From contig NZ_JAGGQP010000012.1 of the NCBI RefSeq assembly GCF_018613235.1, positions 1 to 64,000 on the forward strand: a DNA stretch of 64,000 nucleotides, in the 5' to 3' direction. The notes beneath the pieces were generated by a model. It was not told the DNA's origin. It was given only the letters and a program-made list of their open reading frames with translations, and did no database searches. Positions 57,320 through 64,000 of the stretch are shown in pieces. Made by a program: the position numbers and the translations under genes. This DNA is from Bacillus sp. ISL-41. GTDB taxonomy: Bacteria > Bacillota > Bacilli > Bacillales > Cytobacillaceae. Within the stretch, counting starts at the first letter, position 1. Every line of letters starts with the position of its first letter.

Positions 57320-57403
57320 ATGAGCAGAGGGACGGTTCTCCTGCTCGTTTTTTGCGTGTTAGCGCAATGAGAAGTGAGCACTAGAACCGTCCCTCTGATT
57401 GAT
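57320..57403. repeat. REP-like inverted pair, simple type
   Basis: The pair lies between the convergent sortase and SLH genes, about 6 bases from both stop codons. Confidence 0.92.
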
Positions 57404-57407
57404 TAAT

Positions 57408-58742
57408 TTAATTATTATTAAGGTCTTTATACCTTAAGGAATCTAACTTAGAATTTGGAGTTGCAAAAGAGAAAATTAAACTATATCCATCCAAGTCATA
57501 ATACATAATCCATGAACCATCCATTTCACTATATTCTTCACTGGAGGGACGACCGATTATTTGTTTGATTTGAGCAGGAGTTTTATCTATTTTACTACCA
57601 GCCATATCAATGGTTCCGATTGGAGAGCTAGAACGCTCATCTCCACCAAAGTAGATACAAGAGTTATATTGTCTACCGTATCCTCCATCATAATAACCTT
57701 CCCACTTTGTAGGAGTTCCATAGTGATTCATAACATTTTCAACTCTTACATCGTCAACTGAAAATTCACAGCCATTTAAATATCCTTCACTTGCAAGTTC
57801 GATGAAGTGTTTATTCAATACGGACTTCGTAATATCTTCTTGTGCACCTACTAATATTTCATAATTATATGCTTCCTCCCAATCATAGCCATTAGGGATA
57901 ATTTTAATATACCCTACGCCATTCTTAATTGGGACAATCGTGTTTTCATCTTCATATTCAAGGATTACACCATTGATTAAAATACGGTCCGAACCATTAT
58001 TTAATTTATTTAGTTCAATTTTTTGACCTGTTTTTAAAACAAAAAGCTTACCATTATGATAATTAGATTCTACTTTTCCATTTGAAATACTGTAGTTAAT
58101 TTCAATTGGATCTACATTTGGTATCGTAACTTTAAAATCCGGATTAAGTGCTCTAGCCAAAAATGCTGAGAATTCTGCTCTTGATAGTTCCTTATTGGGA
58201 CGGAATGTCCAATCACTATAGCCCTGAGTAATCCCTGCAGCCACAATCTTCTGGATTGATGAATATGCAGCAATACTGGAAGAAACATCGGAAAATTGCA
58301 CGTTTTTCTTTTCTGTAAGAGCAAAAGCTCTATCGATAAAGATAGCCATTTGACCGCGAGTTACCTCTTCATTTGGACGGAACGTTCCATCAGTAAAACC
58401 TCTTATTATTCCTTTGCTAACCGCAGAATCAATATACCCCGAAGCATAACTTTCCTTTGGAACATCCTTGAATGACCCTTTTCTTTGAGTGCCATCTAGA
58501 TTCAGAGCACGACCGATCATCGTAGCCGCTGCTGCTCTTGTTACTTTTTCAGTTGGACGAAAAGAACCATCAGCGTACCCACTAATGATATTTTCTTCAA
58601 CTAAATAAGAGACTTCCTGGTAAAAAGTTTGGCCAGCTTTCATATCTGAAAAAGAAGCTGCCTGTGTTATTTGACCTGGAATACTTACAAGTAAAAAAGA
58701 TAATAAAAGCATAATAGATATGTAGTATTTTATCTTATGCAA
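57408..58742 (-). CDS. SLH protein with C-terminal domain of unknown function
   Basis: The 444-residue protein starts at a TTG preceded by AGGAGGTGG. A signal peptide ends near ITQAASF. Three SLH motifs occupy about 30-205 (FSDMKAGQTFYQEVSYLVEE, VTRAAAATMIGRAL, VTRGQMAIFIDRAF, LSRAEFSAFLARAL). After a small beta domain, the last 120 residues (YGTPTKWEGYYDGGYGRQYN, QIKQIIGRPSSEEYSEMDGS as separate blocks) resemble the SmpA- or DUF4309-like small domains, with low certainty. The stop is about five bases from a REP-like pair. Confidence 0.83.
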   Translation of the reverse strand: MHKIKYYISIMLLLSFLLVSIPGQITQAASFSDMKAGQTFYQEVSYLVEENIISGYADGSFRPTEKVTRAAAATMIGRALNLDGTQRKGSFKDVPKESYASGYIDSAVSKGIIRGFTDGTFRPNEEVTRGQMAIFIDRAFALTEKKNVQFSDVSSSIAAYSSIQKIVAAGITQGYSDWTFRPNKELSRAEFSAFLARALNPDFKVTIPNVDPIEINYSISNGKVESNYHNGKLFVLKTGQKIELNKLNNGSDRILINGVILEYEDENTIVPIKNGVGYIKIIPNGYDWEEAYNYEILVGAQEDITKSVLNKHFIELASEGYLNGCEFSVDDVRVENVMNHYGTPTKWEGYYDGGYGRQYNSCIYFGGDERSSSPIGTIDMAGSKIDKTPAQIKQIIGRPSSEEYSEMDGSWIMYYDLDGYSLIFSFATPNSKLDSLRYKDLNNN

Positions 58743-58810
58743 TTTTTTCCACCTCCTATTACTATTATAATATCATTTCCATTTGTTTTAAAAGTTGTTC
58801 TTTTGTATCA

Positions 58811-58892
58811 GTAGCATAGGGACGGTCTCCTGCTTACTTTTTCTGCTCTCCAGACCGTGAGAAGTGAGCACAAGAACCGTCCCTTTGCTTAC
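58811..58892. repeat. REP-like inverted pair, simple type
   Basis: The left unit lacks one base of the core (GGGACGGTCTC). The pair is upstream of the 57408-58742 gene and marks the right border of the dense repeat zone. Confidence 0.88.
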
Positions 58893-59007
58893 GGGATTAG
58901 TCCCTGTGTCGTGACAGAACAATAAATTCGATGAGCAGCAAACGTAACCAAACGTACTTTGCTTCAAACTATTTCACTTTAGTAAAGCAAAACAGCAATC
59001 ATCCGTT

Positions 59008-59049
59008 TTCCACAAATTTCGTAACCTGAAAGTACGTCCCCTTGCACCC
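59008..59049. repeat. Second dispersed repeat, left copy
   Basis: CACAAATTTCGTAACC followed by GTACGTCCCC is shared with 61595-61651. The copies lie on the two sides of the transposase gene and are in the same orientation. The GTACGTCCCC part resembles the core of the REP-like unit. Confidence 0.55.
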
Positions 59050-59162
59050 ATTCAACAATTAGCCACTAATAGATAAAGAAAAATCACACTTACTTGCCAA
59101 TACATTCCATATACTATAACTTATTTACTAGTTTCATAAATTAGTAGATGGAGATGGTATAA

Positions 59163-60548
59163 ATGGCATTATCACGTACGAAAGAATCACAAATTCTTGA
59201 TCTCATTCTGGCAGGTCACTCTCAGCGAGCTATTGCTGCAAAAGTAGATGTTTGCTTGGCATCTGTTAATCATCGTGTTCAGTTATTCAAAGAAACAGGG
59301 TCTACAAAGCTTACCTCGTCAAAGCGTAAATCCAGATATGAGCCAATTGAAGAGTTGACTAGGCAACGCATTCGTTATTTTCTAGCAGTTGAAACCAAAA
59401 GGAACAAGTTCACAGTTGATCAATTACATGAAAAATTGCTTGATGATGGATTTCCTATTAAAAAGACAAAAGCAAAGGAATGGATTCGGTTAGAACGAAA
59501 TCGACTAAAAGAAAGTTATCTAGATATCTTTCATGAGGCTGGCCATATGGTTCAGTTTGACTGGGGGACAAAAAAGATAAAGATCAACGGTAGGAGTCGT
59601 ACAGTATGCTTTGCTGTGTTTGCTTTTCCTTATAGCAACTATCGCTATGTGCATGTAACAGAAAGAATGAATGGACGTAACTTTGTAGAAGCATTTATTG
59701 CTTTTACCAAACACATCGGTGGAGTCTATCCTGTTCTTCTGATTGATAATATGAAAATTGCGGCCCATCATAAAAAGTATCGCGATCAACAACCACAACT
59801 CACTGCATTATTTCAACAACTTGAACATCATTACAATTTGGAAGTGCGACTATGCACCCCATACCGCCCTAATCAGAAGGGAACTGTAGAAAATGCAGTC
59901 AAAACTTTAAAAACGCACTTATTTGCTTATCAAGCAGATTTTGTGTCTCTTAACAAATTACAAGAAGAAATACATAAAATCTTCAATCTTTTAAATGGAA
60001 AGAAACATCACGAAAAGAGTGATAGGATTATCAATCTACTTACACACGAAAATCGGTATAAATCGCCTGTTCCAAAGAAACATATGGCTTATTTCCAAGA
60101 AGAAATAAAATGTGTAAGAAATAATACGCTAGTTGCATTTGATGGTAACTACTACTCTGCCCCAGAGGAATACAAAAGTGAGAAAGTAATCGTCCGATAT
60201 ACAGATCGTATAGTCAGACTTGTTACGTCAGATGGGAAACAAGTCTTAGCTAAATATTCACGATGCTATGGAAAGAACCATAAGAAATATCGGGTATGGA
60301 ATATCCTCAGTAAGTTGCAGCATAAATCAGACGGTTTTGACCAATCAAGAGAAAAAAGGCAAATGCCAAAATGGTTAAAAGTAATCTACGAAAAAGCATT
60401 CGAAAAACATGCGGATGAGTTCTTCGTCTTTATAGAGTTAATCCAAAACGTGAAAAAGAATACGGTCAAGCGAATGCTAAAATGGCATCATGTATTTAAG
60501 AAGGACTTAACCATTGATTCTGCTATTGAATTTGTTTCAAGGTGCTAA
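59163..60548 (+). CDS. IS21-like transposase (IstA type) without IstB
   Basis: The 461-residue protein has an N-terminal helix-turn-helix (ILAGHSQRAIAAKVDVCLAS) and an RNase H-like DDE domain: D133 (VQFDWGTKKI), D195 (VLLIDNMK) and E243 (NQKGTVENAVK). The C-terminal domain resembles the Mu transposase beta barrel. IS21 elements normally carry a second ATPase gene, istB, but only intergenic sequence follows here. I could not define terminal inverted repeats with confidence. It may be an orphan or an element trimmed by decay. Confidence 0.85.
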   Translation: MALSRTKESQILDLILAGHSQRAIAAKVDVCLASVNHRVQLFKETGSTKLTSSKRKSRYEPIEELTRQRIRYFLAVETKRNKFTVDQLHEKLLDDGFPIKKTKAKEWIRLERNRLKESYLDIFHEAGHMVQFDWGTKKIKINGRSRTVCFAVFAFPYSNYRYVHVTERMNGRNFVEAFIAFTKHIGGVYPVLLIDNMKIAAHHKKYRDQQPQLTALFQQLEHHYNLEVRLCTPYRPNQKGTVENAVKTLKTHLFAYQADFVSLNKLQEEIHKIFNLLNGKKHHEKSDRIINLLTHENRYKSPVPKKHMAYFQEEIKCVRNNTLVAFDGNYYSAPEEYKSEKVIVRYTDRIVRLVTSDGKQVLAKYSRCYGKNHKKYRVWNILSKLQHKSDGFDQSREKRQMPKWLKVIYEKAFEKHADEFFVFIELIQNVKKNTVKRMLKWHHVFKKDLTIDSAIEFVSRC

Positions 60549-60950
60549 CAACCTTCCTTGTTCTTTGACAACTCAATAATTTTTTAAAAAAATTCTTAAT
60601 AACTCATCGCCCCCCCTTTTTACCCTCAATATTTTTCCTAATATTCCGTTACTTTAAAATAAAAAAAAGACTAGAAGAGTCTCAAATTTGACCTTTCTCG
60701 CCTTACTTTGTTCTACTTTTATTTGGACTAAGTGTTCTAGTTTTCTAAAAATTTGTCCAAGATATAAGAATCAACTTGTTTTCGCTTATTACCTATTGTC
60801 AGTGTGACGAGTACCGACATGTAACCATATATGGTTAAGATAATTTATTGGTTAAATTGGCAACTGATTCTTTTTTGTTTTCCCTATTACAAATGACTTG
60901 CACTTTCCGTTTAACCATAAACAGTAAAGAAAAAATTGAACATGCACGTA
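60549..60950. other. Gene-free stretch after the transposase
   Basis: I see no ORF with a start and ribosome binding site, no istB and no clear terminator. It contains homopolymer runs (CCCCCCC near 60612 and long A runs). Confidence 0.5.
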
Positions 60951-61064
60951 CTAGTTAATTTTTATCTGAGCTATTCTATGCTGTTCATTATGTTCTGTTT
61001 CTTTCGTCTCCATGTACCGAAGATTATACAATCCCGGCATAATGACGATATGCTTTCTTATCAT
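60951..61064 (-). CDS. Small ORF (37 residues) behind a leader hairpin
   Basis: A very strong site, AAGGAGGTGG, lies seven bases before the ATG. The peptide starts MIRKHIVIMPGLYNLRYMET and is charged in its second half (KETEHNEQHR). Upstream on the same strand are an extended -10 promoter and a terminator-like hairpin. I do not recognise the peptide. The regulatory layout argues that it is real or a regulatory leader. Confidence 0.5.
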   Translation of the reverse strand: MIRKHIVIMPGLYNLRYMETKETEHNEQHRIAQIKIN

Positions 61065-61124
61065 TTTTGCCACCTCCTTACTCCATAGATTAAAAACCTG
61101 GTGCTCTTTTTACATTCACACCAT

Positions 61125-61172
61125 AAAAAAAGCATACGAATCCACTCAATTAATAGGGTGGTTTCGTATGCT
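61125..61172 (-). terminator. Leader terminator upstream of the 37-residue ORF
   Basis: On the minus strand AGCATACGAA-CCAC pairs with GTGG-TTCGTATGCT and is followed by TTTTTTTATGG. It lies between the candidate promoter and the small ORF, so read-through would be needed for expression. Confidence 0.75.
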
Positions 61173-61229
61173 AGTGTTTGTATTAAAACTAAATAAATAT
61201 TCAGGAATAATTATTATTTTTAAGGGTAT

Positions 61230-61238
61230 ATTATACCA
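61230..61238 (-). promoter_or_regulatory. Extended -10 promoter candidate
   Basis: TGGTATAAT on the minus strand matches the extended -10 consensus TGNTATAAT. No good -35 is present at the usual distance. It is about 60 bases before the leader hairpin. Confidence 0.45.
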
Positions 61239-61527
61239 TTTACCCATCAATCCATCCTGATTTTAAATCCTTTAGAAGTAGGAATTTAATACTGGTCAGG
61301 ATAATCAAATAGAATTTTACCAGGGAAATCGATGGATAATAAGATCTTAAATATAGTTAATGAATTTATCATATAATCAACAAAACCTTTAACTAATACC
61401 ACCTTTTTTCACCTTCTTCCTAATAATTATTCTTTGGTTGTTGATAAGTGGACAGCGGCTGCACCAACACTACTTATTACATCCGCCTCCCTTCCTCATA
61501 GAATTACTCCATATTACTATGAGACGC

Positions 61528-61545
61528 GAGAACCGTCCCGATGTC
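61528..61545. repeat. Decayed single REP-like unit
   Basis: GCGAGAACCGTCCCGATG keeps the core AGAACCGTCCC but lacks the palindromic ends and a partner. Confidence 0.55.
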
Positions 61546-61594
61546 CTCCCTGGCCATCAGCAAACTACTTTACTTTATAAAGAAAGCAGAAGTC

Positions 61595-61651
61595 GTCCTT
61601 TTTACACAAATTTCGTAACCCAAAAGAAGCAAAAGGTACGTCCCCATGCTC
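61595..61651. repeat. Second dispersed repeat, right copy
   Basis: ACACAAATTTCGTAACCC followed, after a short insertion, by GGTACGTCCCC. It matches the copy at 59008-59049 to the left of the transposase gene. Confidence 0.55.
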
Positions 61652-61741
61652 TTAAAATCCTAGTAAAAGTAATCACGTCAACTAAAAGGATCACTTCATC
61701 GATTCCCCAAAATTTTTGAGAACTATCCCCGGTTACCACAC

Positions 61742-61779
61742 AAAAAAGCTGCCCCTCAGTTTATCCGAAGGGCAGCTCA
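61742..61779 (-). terminator. Terminator of the S-layer-like gene
   Basis: AGCTGCCC pairs with GGGCAGCT and is followed on the minus strand by TTTTTTG. It lies about 50 bases after the stop codon of the large surface protein gene. Confidence 0.88.
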
Positions 61780-61828
61780 GGTTATCTAACCCTATAAGGG
61801 TAAGACCAGAATTTCAAGTAATTTTTGA

Positions 61829-64000
61829 TTACTTAACAAATTGAATAGTAGTATCTTCAGCAATTGCTTTAAGGTTTAGATCCTCAACGCTTCCAGCTGA
61901 AGCATCGTATGTGATAGTAGTTAGTCCGCTATCTAGATCTGCACCAGTCATATCTAGAGTTAGTACAAGAACGTTGTCAGTACCAGTTTTAATAGCTACA
62001 CTATCAACAGTTGGGTCAACATCTGCAAGATCAGTGTCACTATCAGCAATGCTCCAACCTAATGCTAATGCAGCTAAGTCGTCAGCATCACTAGCAGTGC
62101 CGTCTCCATCAATATCTAAGTTTAGAGCTTCGCTAAATGTAATTTCGATTGTACCATCTGCAGTTACATAACGAGCATCTAATAATGATGGTGCAGCATT
62201 TGTTTTTGAAGTTCCAGCAAATTGAGCTGTGATCGCATCAGATGCAACACCGTTCATATTTACTAAAGCATCATCAGCAACAACCAATGTATATACAGTT
62301 CCTGCTACAAATTTTTGTGTAGCTGCATCTGATGAATCAAAGAAGAAAGTTGCCTTTGTTCCAGTTGCATCAAGTTCAACAGATACCGGTGCTCTGTCAG
62401 CAGTTAAGTCAACTGCAAAGTCTGCAACATCAAGAGTTTGAACTTTCTTATCGAAAGTAACTTCCAAAGTATCTTGGTTAGTTGCCACTACCGCATTTAC
62501 TTTTGGAGCTGTTGTTGTGCTTCCTACACCAGCAAATGAAACTGTTTTGTTGTAGTTTAATGTAGCAACACCAAGCTCATCATAGATGCCAGCTTGTAAT
62601 TCTAATGAATAAATCTCACCAGATGTGACAGCGCCTGTTTGAAGGTATACAGTTAAAGTTCTTCCGTCTTCAGATAGTTCAAAAGTTGCGTCAGAAACAT
62701 CTACTGCATTTCCGTCAGCATCTTCAATTACTAGATCATTTGCAACAACAAAGTCGTTAGCACCTGCATAGTCCTCTAGTTTAACTGCTTCACTGAAGTT
62801 AACTTTAATAGTTTTATTGTTGATTGCAACAGCAGCTGAAGCTTCAGGAGCAGCATTCGCAGCAGAAGAACCAGCAAATTGTACTTCATCGTAGTTAGCA
62901 TCGACAGATACACCAGCTAAGTCATTGACACCAGCAACAACAATCTTGTAAATAGTACCTGAAGTGAATGACTCCGCATCATCCCACTGTAGAAGGACTG
63001 ACATCTTATCTGCAGTACGCTTTACAGCAGTTGGGTTAGTCATACCAGCAACCGCACCACCAGCTGCAGTAGTTAATGTGAAATCACTAGCTGCTAATCC
63101 AGTTGTAGAAACTTGCTCGTTAAATGTAACACGAACTGTATTCTTGTTTACTGCTACAGCAGAAGTAACTCGTGGAGCAGTTGTATCAGTTGATCCTTGA
63201 CCTGCAAATTTGATTTCATCAGCATCTTCGCTGATTGCATTTCCAGATTGATCTGTAACGCCAGTTACATCAACTGTGTAAACCTTTGCGTTTTGTTGTT
63301 TAGTTGTAAGCACTACAGTAACACCGTCAGCTTGTAACTCAGCTTTCAATGCATATCCTAATTCGGTACCAAGATTGTAGTTTTGAGGCATATTTGCAGT
63401 TTTAGCATCTAACTTTTCGCTGAATACGATAGATACTGATTTACCTGCATTTCCAGATGTTGCAGAAACTAGAGTTGGTTTTGTTGTATCTGCGCTTAGG
63501 CCACCAAATTGGAACTCATCCTTAGAAGAGTCGATAACGTTTCCGAATACATCAGTTACGTTAGCAACAGACAATTTGTAAATAGTTCCTTCTGTTTGTG
63601 CAGTTGTAGTTAATGTAACGCCAGTTCCAGCAGTGTTCAATTTCGCAGCAGTTACTGTCAATCCTGGAATTGAATAGTTTGCTACATTTTCAGCTACTGC
63701 TTTATCTAACTTTTCATTGAAAGTTAAAGATACTTTTGTGTTTGTTGTTGCTACAGCACCTAAAAGTTCAGGTTTAGAAGTATCAGCAGCAATACCACCG
63801 AATTGTGCTTCGTCATAATCAGTGTCAACAGTGTTACCATCTTCATCAGTAACATTTGTTACAGTTAACTTATAGATAGTACCTTCTGTTTGTGCTGAAG
63901 TTTTAAGTGTAACTTTTGTCTTATCATCTGCATCAAGTTCAGCAGATACAACAGTTAGTCCTGGAATGCTGTAGTTAGCAACATTCTCAGCAGAAAGTTC
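61829..64000 (-). CDS. S-layer-like protein with tandem Ig-like repeats, C-terminal part
   Basis: The frame is open from the stop at 61829 to the window edge, giving at least 723 residues; the start is outside. It consists of at least six repeats of about 105-120 residues, each with a V-x-FNEKLD or V-x-FSEAV strand, a GTIYKL-x-V strand and a DEVQFAG or DEAQFGG end, as in SbsA-like Ig repeats of S-layer proteins. The final repeat contains DIDGDGTASDADD, an EF-hand-like calcium loop. The protein ends in ...TTIQFVK without an anchor, so any SLH domains should be N-terminal, outside the window. Confidence 0.85.
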   Translation of the reverse strand, partial: ELSAENVANYSIPGLTVVSAELDADDKTKVTLKTSAQTEGTIYKLTVTNVTDEDGNTVDTDYDEAQFGGIAADTSKPELLGAVATTNTKVSLTFNEKLDKAVAENVANYSIPGLTVTAAKLNTAGTGVTLTTTAQTEGTIYKLSVANVTDVFGNVIDSSKDEFQFGGLSADTTKPTLVSATSGNAGKSVSIVFSEKLDAKTANMPQNYNLGTELGYALKAELQADGVTVVLTTKQQNAKVYTVDVTGVTDQSGNAISEDADEIKFAGQGSTDTTAPRVTSAVAVNKNTVRVTFNEQVSTTGLAASDFTLTTAAGGAVAGMTNPTAVKRTADKMSVLLQWDDAESFTSGTIYKIVVAGVNDLAGVSVDANYDEVQFAGSSAANAAPEASAAVAINNKTIKVNFSEAVKLEDYAGANDFVVANDLVIEDADGNAVDVSDATFELSEDGRTLTVYLQTGAVTSGEIYSLELQAGIYDELGVATLNYNKTVSFAGVGSTTTAPKVNAVVATNQDTLEVTFDKKVQTLDVADFAVDLTADRAPVSVELDATGTKATFFFDSSDAATQKFVAGTVYTLVVADDALVNMNGVASDAITAQFAGTSKTNAAPSLLDARYVTADGTIEITFSEALNLDIDGDGTASDADDLAALALGWSIADSDTDLADVDPTVDSVAIKTGTDNVLVLTLDMTGADLDSGLTTITYDASAGSVEDLNLKAIAEDTTIQFVK

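Noticed and set aside
58916-60575. Terminal inverted repeats for the IS21-like element (ACAGAACAA on the left, CAAAGAACAA on the right)
   Set aside because: The match is only about seven bases with gaps and could be chance, so I did not draw element borders.
61012-61260. Plus-strand 82-codon ORF
   Set aside because: It runs across a strong terminator hairpin and has no ribosome binding site. The minus-strand small ORF in the same place has an ideal one.
61829-63661. Start of the S-layer-like gene at 63661
   Set aside because: That codon is an internal TTG, and the frame continues open to the window edge with the same repeats, so the gene is partial.

Overview
The window looks like chromosome of a low-GC Gram-positive bacterium of the Bacillaceae (Bacillus or Mesobacillus-like; genus inferred from gene content). 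Evidence is the strong AGGAGG-type ribosome binding sites, a GlpP-controlled glycerol regulon, a cre-like CcpA site, Gram-positive lipoproteins, a sortase and many SLH surface proteins. I saw no rRNA, tRNA or CRISPR array.

Region 1 (1-10.3 kb) is a core C3 metabolism block, all on the minus strand. An enhancer-binding activator with an N-terminal HPr-like domain lies next to a near-consensus sigma-54 promoter, which drives dhaK-dhaL-dhaM, a dedicated HPr and a second GlpP paralogue. Beyond it lie glpD, glpK, glpF and glpP. Both glpD and glpFK have long leader terminators of the kind GlpP antiterminates, and the glpF promoter carries a cre-like site over its -35 box.

Region 2 (10.3-21 kb) holds an M20 peptidase, a polar amino acid ABC transporter, a chemoreceptor, a carboxypeptidase-regulatory-domain secreted protein and several hypothetical genes. 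Region 3 (21-58.8 kb) is a surface-protein island. It has nine proteins with three SLH motifs each, including a muramidase-like protein, a 5'-nucleotidase, a subtilisin-like protease, an M14 carboxypeptidase and a CAP-domain protein. It also has a large secreted nuclease, a c-di-GMP-I riboswitch gene, CheX, an LRAT-like protein, and an acidic LPNTA protein with its class D sortase. Region 4 (58.8-64 kb) has an orphan IS21-like transposase, a small ORF behind a leader hairpin, and the C-terminal part of a large S-layer-like Ig-repeat protein that leaves the window.

The most striking structure is a dispersed repeat. From 10.3 kb onward about 55 copies of a small imperfect palindrome with core AGAACCGTCCC occur at about 27 sites, mostly as inverted pairs. 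Many pairs enclose an intrinsic-terminator hairpin, and many sit within 0-15 bases of a stop codon. A REP-associated tyrosine (Y1/HUH) transposase gene at 38.8-39.5 kb has copies on both sides, and a decayed relative lies at 19 kb. This reads as a REP/RAYT-type system that supplies 3' ends to the genes of the island.

Other points of note are a TATC tetranucleotide tract that puts the SLH-CAP gene out of frame with its signal peptide (a candidate phase switch), gene remnants bracketed by the repeats, and a possible acyltransferase of the autoinducer-synthase fold.
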